Positions 28,172 to 35,423 of a stretch of 64,000 nt of DNA are shown here, piece by piece. The stretch comes from Actinomadura craniellae (lineage in GTDB: Bacteria > Actinomycetota > Actinomycetes > Streptosporangiales > Streptosporangiaceae), in assembly GCF_003289645.1 (NCBI RefSeq), contig NZ_QLYX01000017.1, positions 62,001 to 126,000 of the forward strand, written 5' to 3'. The notes beneath the pieces were generated by a model. The model was not told where the DNA came from. It saw only the letters and a list, made by a program, of their open reading frames with translations, and searched no databases. The translations under genes were made by a program, and so were the position numbers. Position 1 is the first letter of the stretch; every line of letters begins with the position of its first letter.

Positions 28172-29836
28172 TCATCGCAGGTCGGCGTCGTCGGCGCGCT
28201 GCACCCACTGGGCGAAGGTCTCGCCCTCGGCGCGCTGCGCGTCGTAGGCGCGGACCACCCGCTCGACGTAGTCGGTGAGCCCGGCCGAAGTGGTCTTCAG
28301 CCCGCGCACCTTCTTGCCGAACGTGGCGCCCAACTGGCCGCCCAGGTGGATCTGGAAGCCCTCGACCTGCCGCCCGTCGTCGTCGACGACGAGCTGGCCC
28401 TTGAGGCCGATGTCGGCGACCTGGATCCGGGCGCAGGCGTTGGGGCAGCCGTTGACGTTGATGGTCAGCGGCTGGTCGAAGTCGGGCAGCCGCTGCTCCA
28501 GCTCGTCGATCAGGTCCATCGCGCGCTGCTTGGTCTCGACGATGGCGAGCTTGCAGTACTCGATGCCGGTGCAGGCCATGGTCTGCCGCCGGAACGTGGA
28601 CGGCTCGACCTGCAGGTCGTGCTCGGCCAGCGCGGCGGTCAGCGCCTCGGTCCGGTCGCCGGGAACGTCGAGGATGACGAGTTTCTGCTCGGCGGTGGTG
28701 CGGACCCGGCCCGAGCCGTACTCCTCGGCCAGGTCGGCGATCACGTGCAGCAGGTCGCCGTTGACCCGGCCGACCTTGGGCGTGAAGCCGACGTAGTAGT
28801 CGCCGTCCTTCTGCCGGTGGACGCCGACGTGGTCGCGCCGGGGGAGCGGTGCGGCCGGGGCGGGGCCGTCGGGCAGGGCGTATCCGAGGTATTCCTTCTC
28901 CAGCACCTCGCGGAACTTCTCGGCGCCCCAGTCGCTGACCAGGAACTTGATGCGGGCCCGGTGCCGCAGCCGCCGGTAACCGTAGTCGCGGAAGATCGCG
29001 ATGATGCCCTTCCAGACCTCGTGGGCCTGCTCGGGCTTGACGAAGGCGCCCAGCCGCTGGGCGAACATCGGGTTGGTCGACAGCCCGCCGCCGACGAAGA
29101 CGTCGTAGCCGACCTCGCCGGACTCGTTCACCACACCGACGAACGCCACGTCGTTGATCTCGTGCACGGTGCAGTGCGCGGTGCAGCCCGACATCGCCGA
29201 CTTGAACTTGCGCGGCAGGTTGGAGAACTCCGGGGAGCCGATGTAGCGGTCGTGGACGTCCCGGATCTGCGGGGTGGCGTCGATGACCTCGTCCTCGGCG
29301 ATGCCCGCCAGCGGGCAGCCGATGATCACGCGCGGGGTGTCGCCGCAGGCCTCCATGGTGGAGAGCCCGACGGCCTCCAGCCGCTCCCAGATGTCCGGGA
29401 TGCTCTCGATCTCGATCCAGTGCAGCTGGATGTTCTGCCGGTCGGTGACGTCGGCGGTGCCCCGGCCGTACTTGTTGGAGATGTCGGCGATCGCGCGCAG
29501 CTGGGCGGGGTCGAGCTGGCCGCCGTCGATGCGCACCCGCAGCATGAAGTAGCGGTCGTCGAGCTCCTCGTCCTCCAGCACGGCGGTCTTGCCGCCGTCG
29601 ATGCCGGGCCGGCGCTGGGTGTAGAGGCCGAACCAGCGGAACCGGCCCCGCAGGTCGGCGGGGTCGATGGAGTCGAAGCCCGCCTTGGAGTAGATGTCGA
29701 TGATCCGCCGGCGGACGTTGAGCCCGTCGTCGTTCTTCTTGTTCTCTTCGTTCTTGTTCAGCGGCTCGTGGTAGCCGAGGGCCCACTGGCCCTCGCCGCG
29801 CTTGCGCTTGGGCTGGTTGGAAACACGGGGTGGCAC
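28172..29836 (-). CDS. Ferredoxin-dependent sulfite reductase (NirA/SirA family)
   Basis: Six-electron reduction of sulfite to sulfide with siroheme and a [4Fe-4S] cluster. The protein has two repeated ferredoxin-like/sulfite reductase halves. Cluster and siroheme ligands are in ACTGIEYCKLAIVETK and NGCPNACARIQ; the first half has the equivalent MSGCTAHC segment. It is 554 aa, like M. tuberculosis NirA. The GTG at 29836 is chosen because GGAGG lies 9 nt upstream. The next gene follows after 13 bp. A 147-nt leader separates it from a short peptide with the RHVD-R-SAIC pattern. The electron donor could be a ferredoxin served by FprA at 2118-3479. Confidence 0.95.
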   Translation of the reverse strand: MPPRVSNQPKRKRGEGQWALGYHEPLNKNEENKKNDDGLNVRRRIIDIYSKAGFDSIDPADLRGRFRWFGLYTQRRPGIDGGKTAVLEDEELDDRYFMLRVRIDGGQLDPAQLRAIADISNKYGRGTADVTDRQNIQLHWIEIESIPDIWERLEAVGLSTMEACGDTPRVIIGCPLAGIAEDEVIDATPQIRDVHDRYIGSPEFSNLPRKFKSAMSGCTAHCTVHEINDVAFVGVVNESGEVGYDVFVGGGLSTNPMFAQRLGAFVKPEQAHEVWKGIIAIFRDYGYRRLRHRARIKFLVSDWGAEKFREVLEKEYLGYALPDGPAPAAPLPRRDHVGVHRQKDGDYYVGFTPKVGRVNGDLLHVIADLAEEYGSGRVRTTAEQKLVILDVPGDRTEALTAALAEHDLQVEPSTFRRQTMACTGIEYCKLAIVETKQRAMDLIDELEQRLPDFDQPLTINVNGCPNACARIQVADIGLKGQLVVDDDGRQVEGFQIHLGGQLGATFGKKVRGLKTTSAGLTDYVERVVRAYDAQRAEGETFAQWVQRADDADLR

Positions 29837-29983
29837 GGTGCGCGTCCTCCGGACGTTGCGGGGCGCGGCACGTGGCACTGGGGCGGCGGCCTCTGAGGCG
29901 GCTCGACGGTGAGCGTTGCTACGAGGGCGGGAAAAGACGCCGGCGTGCCACGCGCCCGCGATGGCAGGGGCGTGGTCGGGGCG

Positions 29984-30061
29984 TCACAGACAGATGGCGC
30001 TGCGGACTCGCAGGAAGTCGACATGGCGGCGCATCACCAGCAGAGGGTTCGCGGCAGCCAT
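29984..30061 (-). promoter_or_regulatory. Short leader peptide, cysteine-attenuator type, upstream of the sulfite reductase operon
   Basis: A 16-25-residue reading frame ends with MRRHVDFLRVRSAICL and TGA at 29984, using the ATG at 30034 or 30061. The RRHVD-x-x-R-x-x-SA-x-C pattern is that of the putative leader peptides that precede sulfur-assimilation and sulfonate-transport genes in actinobacteria (family knowledge). The penultimate Cys codon is suitable for sensing Cys-tRNA. The operon's first gene starts 147 nt downstream. Confidence 0.75.
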
Positions 30062-30126
30062 GCCTTGACTTTGACATGCCGTCTGCCCGGCTGTCCAGTT
30101 GGGTCCGGCATGTGGACGGGCGGCGT

Positions 30127-30276
30127 TCATCCCTGGCGCACCCAGTTGACGGGCGGCTCGGCCGGCTTGGCGGACCCCCGGCGGGGGGTCTCGGCGGCCG
30201 GCTGATGCTGACAGTCGCACCAGGTGCCGCCACGGCATCGACCGTGTCGGCGGTCTCGGCAGGACTGGCAGATCAT
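30127..30276 (-). CDS. Small Cys/His-rich protein, 49 aa
   Basis: An easily missed gene. The first half is dense in possible metal ligands: MICQSCRDRRHGRCRGG followed by TWCDCQH, six Cys and two His within 24 residues. The second half is a Pro/Arg-rich tail ending PPVNWVRQG. The pattern CxxC-H-C-WCDCQH resembles small conserved actinobacterial proteins of unknown function that I recall, and probably binds zinc. The ATG is preceded by GGGA and a GACAAT hexamer. It lies 65 bp upstream of the leader peptide on the same strand and may share its transcript. Confidence 0.7.
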   Translation of the reverse strand: MICQSCRDRRHGRCRGGTWCDCQHQPAAETPRRGSAKPAEPPVNWVRQG

Positions 30277-30444
30277 GTCCCTATTGTCACTCCAAGTCCG
30301 GTATATCGGTGCGCTTGGGGTGTGATGATGGTCACGTGCCGGACGGGGTCGTGCTCAACGTCGGGATCGGTCGGCTGTGGCCCGGAGTGCCCCGGCAAAG
30401 AGTAAAAAAACCTCTCACGTGGTAAAACGTCCCCAAATTCCCGG

Positions 30445-30450
30445 TAACCT
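30445..30450 (+). promoter_or_regulatory. -10 element of a probable promoter
   Basis: TAACCT, 8 nt before the ATG at 30459, in an unusually AT-rich stretch (about 30400-30440 contains a run of seven A). Confidence 0.4.
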
Positions 30451-30458
30451 CGTCGGGC

Positions 30459-31403
30459 ATGAGCCCTGCTCCGGAAACCGCTCGGCTGCGCACCGTCACG
30501 GGAACGATCCCGGCCTCCACGGTCACCGGTACCGTACTGCCGCACGAGCACCTGCACCTCGATCTGCGCTGGCCGGTCGGCGCCGACTCCGACCCCCGCC
30601 GCTGGATCGACGAGGAGCAGGCGGTGGCGGCCGAGTTGACCGCGCTGCGCGCCGAGCACGACCTGGGCCTGGTGGTCGACCTGACCTGCATCGGCATGGG
30701 CCGCAACGCGGCGACGCTCAGCCGGATCAGCGCGGGCAGCAGGGTGGCCGTGGTGGCGGGCACCGGGTTCTTCGCCCGGCCGTTCCTGCCGCAGGCCATC
30801 CGCGAACTCGGCGTCGACGGCCTCACCGAGCGGCTGCTCGCCGAGATCGGGTTCGGGCTCGACGGCACCGGCGCGCTGCCCGGCGTGATCGGTGAGGTCG
30901 GCACCTGGGACGAGGCGCCCAGCGAGATCGAGGAACGCTGCCTGCGCGCCGCCGCGGCGGCCGCGCACTCGTCGGGGCTGGCCGTGGCGACGCACGGCCG
31001 GCCGGGCCTGGCCCTGCTGGAGATCCTGACCGCCGACGGGCTCCCCGCCGGCCGGGTCGCGGTCGGGCACCAGGATCTGGTCGACGATCCGGCCGCCCAC
31101 CGCAAGATCGCCGAAGCCGGTGCCTACGTGTCCTTCTCGGTCGGCGCCGCCGGCGACGATCCCGTCGCGCTCGGCACCCGGGTCCGGTACGTGATGGACC
31201 TGCTGGCGGCCGGTTACGGCGACCGGGTGCTGCTCGGTACCGGCGTCTCCCAGATGACCGACCTGACGCGGTACGAGGGGGGCGGCTACGGGACGCTCTT
31301 CCGCACGTTCCTGCCCGCGCTGCGCGCCGCCGGGGCCGACGAGTCCGCACTGCGGGCGATCCTGCGGGACAACCCGCTGCGCTGGCTCGCCGCCGAAGCC
31401 TGA
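30459..31403 (+). CDS. Phosphotriesterase family metal-dependent hydrolase homologue
   Basis: Amidohydrolase-fold protein of the phosphotriesterase family, 314 aa. The N-terminal metal site LPHEHLHLD (residues 27-35) is intact. Glu in PGVIGEVGTWD may bridge the metals in place of a carbamylated Lys; His residues follow in VATHGRPG and VAVGHQDLVDD. The final Asp expected after the last strand is not obvious: the segment reads VLLGTGVSQMTDL. Activity toward phosphotriesters is not implied; members of this family are usually lactonases or unknown. It stands between the Cys-rich gene (divergent) and the rsgA region. Confidence 0.82.
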   Translation: MSPAPETARLRTVTGTIPASTVTGTVLPHEHLHLDLRWPVGADSDPRRWIDEEQAVAAELTALRAEHDLGLVVDLTCIGMGRNAATLSRISAGSRVAVVAGTGFFARPFLPQAIRELGVDGLTERLLAEIGFGLDGTGALPGVIGEVGTWDEAPSEIEERCLRAAAAAAHSSGLAVATHGRPGLALLEILTADGLPAGRVAVGHQDLVDDPAAHRKIAEAGAYVSFSVGAAGDDPVALGTRVRYVMDLLAAGYGDRVLLGTGVSQMTDLTRYEGGGYGTLFRTFLPALRAAGADESALRAILRDNPLRWLAAEA

Positions 31404-31489
31404 AAACCCCTGGACCGCCCTCCGGCCCCCCGGGTAGCGTGGGCGCCGCCGCGAGAGGCGTGGCACCCGGCGAGAGGAGGTGGACCTGT

Positions 31490-31549
31490 ATGGCCGTCGT
31501 TGCCGTGTGCGCGATTTCCCAGGTCCATTCCTCCAGGGTGCCCGGCTGA
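31490..31549 (+). other. Short upstream ORF before rsgA (19 codons)
   Basis: ATG with a very strong AGGAGG site 9 nt upstream encodes a 19-residue peptide, MAVVAVCAISQVHSSRVPG, then TGA. It is in the same frame as rsgA and ends 21 nt before its start. It may be a regulatory leader or a chance frame; the ribosome site is the main support. Confidence 0.4.
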
Positions 31550-31570
31550 CCTCATCTGCTGCGGGCACCC

Positions 31571-32683
31571 GTGTTCCGAAGGGTGCCTGAATTGGCCTCC
31601 GCCTTCTCTCTTACTGAACTGGGCTGGGACGACGGCTGGGCGGCCGCGTTCGAGCCGCACACCGACGCCGGGCTGCTGCCCGCCCGCCTCGTCCGGGTCG
31701 ACCGGGGCGCGTGCACCGCGCTGTCCGCCACCGGCGAGTTCCGGGCCGAGTACGGAGCCCGGTCACCCGCGCACGTCGCCTGTGTGGGCGACTGGGCGGC
31801 GATCCGCGGGTTCCCCGACGGCCGGACCGAGGTTGCCGCCGTCCTGCCCCGGCGCACCGCGTTCGTCCGCGGTGGTGTCGGCCGCGGATCCCGGGGCGGG
31901 CTCTCCGGTGACTCCAGCGGCCAGGCGCTGGCCGCCAACGTCGACGTCGTCTACATCGCCGAGCCCGCCGCGCACGAGACCGGTGGCGACGGGCCGGATC
32001 TCGGGCGGATCGAGCGGCTGCTCGCGCTGGCCTGGGAGAGCGGCGCGACGCCCGTCGTGCTGATCACCAAGGTCGATCTCGTCGCCGATCCGTCCGTCCT
32101 GCTGGACACGGTGGCCGGTGTGGCGCCCGGTGCCGGGATTCAGGCGGTCTCGGCGGCCGGCGGGATCGGGCTGGAACCACTGCGGCCCGGTCCGGGCCGG
32201 ACGGCGGCGCTGCTGGGCCCGTCCGGAGCGGGCAAGTCCACCCTGGTCAACGCGCTCTGCGGCGACGAGGTCATGCGGACCCAGCGGGTGCGCGCGGCTG
32301 ATGGCCGGGGCCGGCACACCACCACCCACCGGGAACTGCTGGTGTTGCCCGGAGGCGGCCTGCTGATCGACACTCCCGGGCTGCGCAGGGTCGGCCTGTA
32401 CGAGAGCGATGAGGGGTTGGAGCGGGCGTTCGCGGACGTCGAGGAACTGGCGGCCGGCTGCCGGTTCACCGACTGCGCGCACGACGCGGAACCCGGCTGT
32501 GCCGTCCTGGCCGCGGTGGAGTCGGGCGACCTGCCGCAACGGAGGCTCGACAGCTGGCACCGGCTGCGCCGGGAAGCCGCCTGGATGGCGGGCCGCACCG
32601 ACGCCCGGCTGCGGGCCGAGCAGACCCGCAAGTGGAAGATCATCCACAAGGAGATGCGCCGCTCCGGGCGCAGCCGTCCCTGA
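31571..32683 (+). CDS. rsgA: Ribosome small subunit-dependent GTPase A
   Basis: Circularly permuted GTPase that helps mature the 30S ribosomal subunit. Motif order is permuted as expected: G4-like LITKVD first, then Walker A GPSGAGKSTLVNAL, G2 in GRHTTTHRELL and G3 DTPGLR. A C-terminal zinc site follows, CRFTDCAHDAEPGCAV (Cys, Cys, His, Cys). The length is 370 aa from the GTG at 31571; a GTG four codons later is equally possible. An N-terminal OB-fold region precedes the GTPase. It is followed by a 10-bp hairpin. Confidence 0.92.
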   Translation: MFRRVPELASAFSLTELGWDDGWAAAFEPHTDAGLLPARLVRVDRGACTALSATGEFRAEYGARSPAHVACVGDWAAIRGFPDGRTEVAAVLPRRTAFVRGGVGRGSRGGLSGDSSGQALAANVDVVYIAEPAAHETGGDGPDLGRIERLLALAWESGATPVVLITKVDLVADPSVLLDTVAGVAPGAGIQAVSAAGGIGLEPLRPGPGRTAALLGPSGAGKSTLVNALCGDEVMRTQRVRAADGRGRHTTTHRELLVLPGGGLLIDTPGLRRVGLYESDEGLERAFADVEELAAGCRFTDCAHDAEPGCAVLAAVESGDLPQRRLDSWHRLRREAAWMAGRTDARLRAEQTRKWKIIHKEMRRSGRSRP

Positions 32684-32691
32684 GCGCCGCC

Positions 32692-32725
32692 CTGGCCCCG
32701 GTCGAGCCCGCTCGGCCGGGGCCAG
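32692..32725 (+). terminator. Hairpin terminator after rsgA
   Basis: Perfect 10-bp inverted repeat (CTGGCCCCGG and CCGGGGCCAG) with a 14-nt loop, starting 8 nt after the rsgA stop. No T-tract. Confidence 0.55.
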
Positions 32726-32825
32726 GCAGTTCGTAGGGGTTTATGCGCTTTTGTGGGGTTGGGTGCGCGTCTCGGGGGAGGGATGAGGACGGCAGATTCC
32801 TTCAGACGGCGAAGAGGTGAGGAAC

Positions 32826-33512
32826 GTGGCGTGGGCCAGGACTTCGCAACCGATGACGGAGGTCCGGCTGCCGTTCACCGACCGGACGGAGGCGGGCCGC
32901 CTGCTCGCCGAGCGACTGGATCCGCCGCCCGGCGCCCCGATTCTGGTGCTGGCGCTGCCCAGGGGCGGCGTGCCGGTGGGGGTCGAGGTGGCGCGGCGGC
33001 TGGATGCGCCCCTCGACGTGCTCGTCACCCGCAAGATCGGCTTCCCGGGCCAGCCGGAGCTGGGGGTGGGGGCGATCGCGGAGGGTGGGGAGCCCGTTTT
33101 CGACCGTACGCTGCTCGATCGGCTGGGGCTGACCCGGGAGGAGCTGACGGGCACGGTGGCCGCCGAGCGCGCGGAACTGGCGCGCCGGGTCGAGGCGTAC
33201 CGGGGCGACCGGCCGCCGCCCGACGTCGCCGGCCGGCAGGTGGCGGTGGTCGACGACGGCCTGGCCACCGGCGGCACCGCACGTGCGGCGCTGCGCGCGG
33301 TCCGGGCCGGCGGTCCGGCCGGGCTGGTGCTCGCCGTTCCGGTGGGGGCTGCGGAGACCGTGCGGGGGCTGGCGGGCGAGGCCGATGAGGTGGTGGTGCT
33401 CGCCGTACCCGAGATGTTCTACGCGGTCGGGCAGTGGTACCGGCACTTCGACCAGCTCACCGACGACGACGTGCTCGCCGGGCTGGCGGCGGTGTCCCGA
33501 ACCGCGCCCTGA
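32826..33512 (+). CDS. Phosphoribosyltransferase domain protein
   Basis: Type I phosphoribosyltransferase-fold protein, about 228 aa. The PRPP-binding signature is VAVVDDGLATGGTARAAL (middle of the protein), and the N-terminal block ALPRGGVPVGVEVARRLDAP with TRKIGFPGQPELGVGAIAEGG is typical of the family that is sometimes fused to dienelactone hydrolases. The natural base or nucleotide is unknown. Start choice is open: GTG at 32826 has GAAGAGG upstream; GTG 32817 and ATG 32853 are alternatives. A 9-bp terminator hairpin lies 50 bp beyond the stop. Confidence 0.85.
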   Translation: MAWARTSQPMTEVRLPFTDRTEAGRLLAERLDPPPGAPILVLALPRGGVPVGVEVARRLDAPLDVLVTRKIGFPGQPELGVGAIAEGGEPVFDRTLLDRLGLTREELTGTVAAERAELARRVEAYRGDRPPPDVAGRQVAVVDDGLATGGTARAALRAVRAGGPAGLVLAVPVGAAETVRGLAGEADEVVVLAVPEMFYAVGQWYRHFDQLTDDDVLAGLAAVSRTAP

Positions 33513-33558
33513 ACCCGTGTCCTGAACACCGCGCCCTGAACAGGGCTCCGAGGGCATG

Positions 33559-33597
33559 CGAACGGCCCCGCCGGGGGCGGGGCCGCTGTGCCGTTCG
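33559..33597. terminator. Strong bidirectional terminator hairpin
   Basis: Perfect 9-bp core (GGCCCCGCC and GGCGGGGCC, loop GGG, 33564-33584), with a further outer pair CGAACGG/CCGTTCG. It lies between convergent genes. Just before it the string ACCGCGCCCTGAAC occurs twice. Confidence 0.7.
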
Positions 33598-33653
33598 TAC
33601 CGCTTGAGTTGGCGTCGCGTGCCGGAGACGCGTACCGTGGCGCGGGTAAGGCG

Positions 33654-33950
33654 TCAGGCTGCGTTGGCGCGGCGCATCCGACGACGACGCTCCGATGCGC
33701 GCTCGTCCTCATTGAGGCCGCCCCAAGTGCCGTACTTCTCGGGCCGGGAAACGGCGTAGTCAAGGCAGTCCATGCGTACCGGGCAGCCCATACAGATCTG
33801 CTTGGCCTTGCGCTCGCGAATCTCGCGCTCGGGCTGACGCTCGCCGTCGGGGCCGAAGAAGAGCACGAGGTCTTCTCCCCGGCACGCGGCGGCGTCCTGC
33901 CAGCCCCAGCTGGGACGGGGGAGGTTTGCCTGCCGACGTACCTGAGCCAT
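33654..33950 (-). CDS. WhiB-family [4Fe-4S] transcription factor
   Basis: Wbl protein, an actinobacterial redox- or NO-responsive regulator that works with the primary sigma factor. The four cluster Cys are C23 (AACRGED), C53 and C56 (QICMGCPV) and C62 (MDCLDYA), followed by the GTWGGLNEDER turn and a basic C terminus. It is 98 aa from the ATG at 33950, which has a GGTGGG site. A longer form from the ATG at 33995 (113 aa) is possible. There is no AT-hook, so it is not WhiB7/WblC. The palindrome at 33970-33985 lies just upstream. The Wbl subgroup cannot be assigned safely. Confidence 0.92.
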   Translation of the reverse strand: MAQVRRQANLPRPSWGWQDAAACRGEDLVLFFGPDGERQPEREIRERKAKQICMGCPVRMDCLDYAVSRPEKYGTWGGLNEDERASERRRRMRRANAA

Positions 33951-33969
33951 GAATGAAACACCCACCTTG

Positions 33970-33985
33970 TTGGTTTGCTGACCAA
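33970..33985. promoter_or_regulatory. Small palindrome upstream of the WhiB-family gene
   Basis: TTGGT and ACCAA arms separated by TTGCTG, 20 nt before the preferred ATG. It is a possible operator or 5'-UTR hairpin. Confidence 0.3.
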
Positions 33986-34112
33986 TTTCGGACATGGACG
34001 CTCGGCCGATTGTGGAAGCGCCGAAAGGTCCAACGTCTGGATTTGCCGCTCTGTTCCCCGACAGCTGGGGAGGTGCGGCGGAGAGGCACCCACGACTGGG
34101 GCCTCAAAGAGG

Positions 34113-35027
34113 CTACACGAGGGCCGCCTCGTTGAGAAGGGCAAGGTTCCCTGTTTGGTAGGAGACCAAACCTTCTTCACACCCAGAATCGCAGGAATCT
34201 TCGACGTCGACCGTCTCCACCGTGACCCGGTACCGGGCCTGGCCTGCGGTGACGGTCACTTCCCAGGCCGACTTGCCAGTGACCGATTCCACAGTCACCG
34301 CGTCCACCCCCAACAGCCCGGAGTGTGCACGGATGAAATGCTCGGCGGCCTGCGCCGGTTCGGGCAGCCCGGCCCGGCCGCGTAGCCGGTCGAGCGACAC
34401 CTCGCCGCGGAGGTAGGCCTCCACCGCCGACACGGCCTGGGCCGTGTCGAGGTTCCCGTAGTAGAGCCCATGAGGGAGACACACCAGATTTGCCGCATAT
34501 CGGTCACCACCGACGTGAGTGGTCTCCCATATGGCGGAGTCGAAACGTGCCGAGAGCTCTCGCGCCAGCGGCGCTCCGGTGCGTGCGCAGCAGACGTTGC
34601 GCCGTCCGTGGGTGCAGACCAGGACCACCGGCTCGGTCACCGGCTCGCCGAAGCCCGCCCGTCCCCCGGCCGCGACCGTGGCCAGGTCCAGCTCCGCGAG
34701 TTCCCGGAGGTCGGTGAGCTCGCGGCCCTCCAGCCAGACGTCGCTGCCGAGCGAGCGGCCGACGTAGACCTGAAAGGGAGGGGCGGCCCGTCGCCGCCCG
34801 GTCCGCCGGATGAGCTGGGGGCGGACGCCGCGCCGCCGCGCCGCCTGGATAGCCTCGGCGAGCGGAGCGGGGTCGGTGAGCTGCTCGATGCGTTCGGGCC
34901 AGGGGCCGGGGTGCTCGATGAGCAGCCAGGTCCGGGCCTTGGTGGTCGCGCTGGCAAAGCACGGCAGCGCACCGGTGTGGCTGCCGACGCAATGCGTGCA
35001 TCGCGCGGCGCGGCGTGTCCCGGACAA
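34113..35027 (-). CDS. Sucrase/ferredoxin-like family protein (thioredoxin-like ferredoxin fold), iron-regulated
   Basis: Member of the Suc_Fer-like family, 304 aa, in which a C-terminal-type [2Fe-2S]/thioredoxin-like domain is marked by VCTHGRRNVCCARTG and WETTHVGGDRYAANLVCLPHG. The N terminus has RCTHCV with two cysteines and WLLIEHPGPWP. The start is TTG at 35027, backed by GGGGAGAG 4 nt upstream; no ATG or GTG fits the conserved N terminus. An IdeR/DmdR-type iron box lies 24 nt upstream, so expression should rise under iron limitation, for example in siderophore-iron release. No siderophore gene is adjacent. Confidence 0.87.
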   Translation of the reverse strand: MSGTRRAARCTHCVGSHTGALPCFASATTKARTWLLIEHPGPWPERIEQLTDPAPLAEAIQAARRRGVRPQLIRRTGRRRAAPPFQVYVGRSLGSDVWLEGRELTDLRELAELDLATVAAGGRAGFGEPVTEPVVLVCTHGRRNVCCARTGAPLARELSARFDSAIWETTHVGGDRYAANLVCLPHGLYYGNLDTAQAVSAVEAYLRGEVSLDRLRGRAGLPEPAQAAEHFIRAHSGLLGVDAVTVESVTGKSAWEVTVTAGQARYRVTVETVDVEDSCDSGCEEGLVSYQTGNLALLNEAALV

Positions 35028-35050
35028 GTCGCTCTCCCCGATCGATCAAC

Positions 35051-35069
35051 TTAGGCAAGACTAACCTAA
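35051..35069 (-). promoter_or_regulatory. Iron box (IdeR/DmdR1-type operator)
   Basis: TTAGGCAAGACTAACCTAA, matching 16 of 19 positions of the consensus palindrome TTAGGTTAGGCTAACCTAA. It covers a TAGTCT hexamer (minus strand) that could be the -10 of the sucrase/ferredoxin-like gene. Confidence 0.8.
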
Positions 35070-35423
35070 CCCCTCTCCCCTCGGTCACACCTGTGAGGTC
35101 CGGCACAGAAGTGCTCCCTTCCGGTCTGGTCTCTTCCGCGGTGCCGGGGCGGCGCGCTCCCCGGGTTGCGGAGCGTCCGGAACTCGACGGGGGATCTCGC
35201 CATCACCTGGACCGATGTCCCCTTATCGGATTTCCGGCAACTTTTAGGGTGGTTTGCCGAAGCGTTACGGCACTGCCAATACTGTGGACTCAGGTGCCCG
35301 GTCGGGGGGTCGGGCACCGTGAGAAGCGCCGTGTGGCGCCGGCTCCACGGGGGCGGAGTCGGCGCCCGGCGTCACCCCTCGCGGTTCCCTCGGGTCTCGA
35401 CATGCTCGCCGACCGAGTCCACT
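35070..35423. other. Intergenic region between divergent genes, no gene supported
   Basis: About 350 bp. It should hold the distal part of the iron-regulated promoter and the promoter of the 239-aa gene. A small GCCCG/CGGGC hairpin occurs near 35298. The open frame on the minus strand at 35066-35317 has no family match or start signal. Confidence 0.4.

Noticed and set aside
35066-35317. 83-codon minus-strand frame with several Cys and His
   Set aside because: No ribosome site, no -10 hexamer at the right distance, no family pattern, and it would overlap the iron-box promoter.
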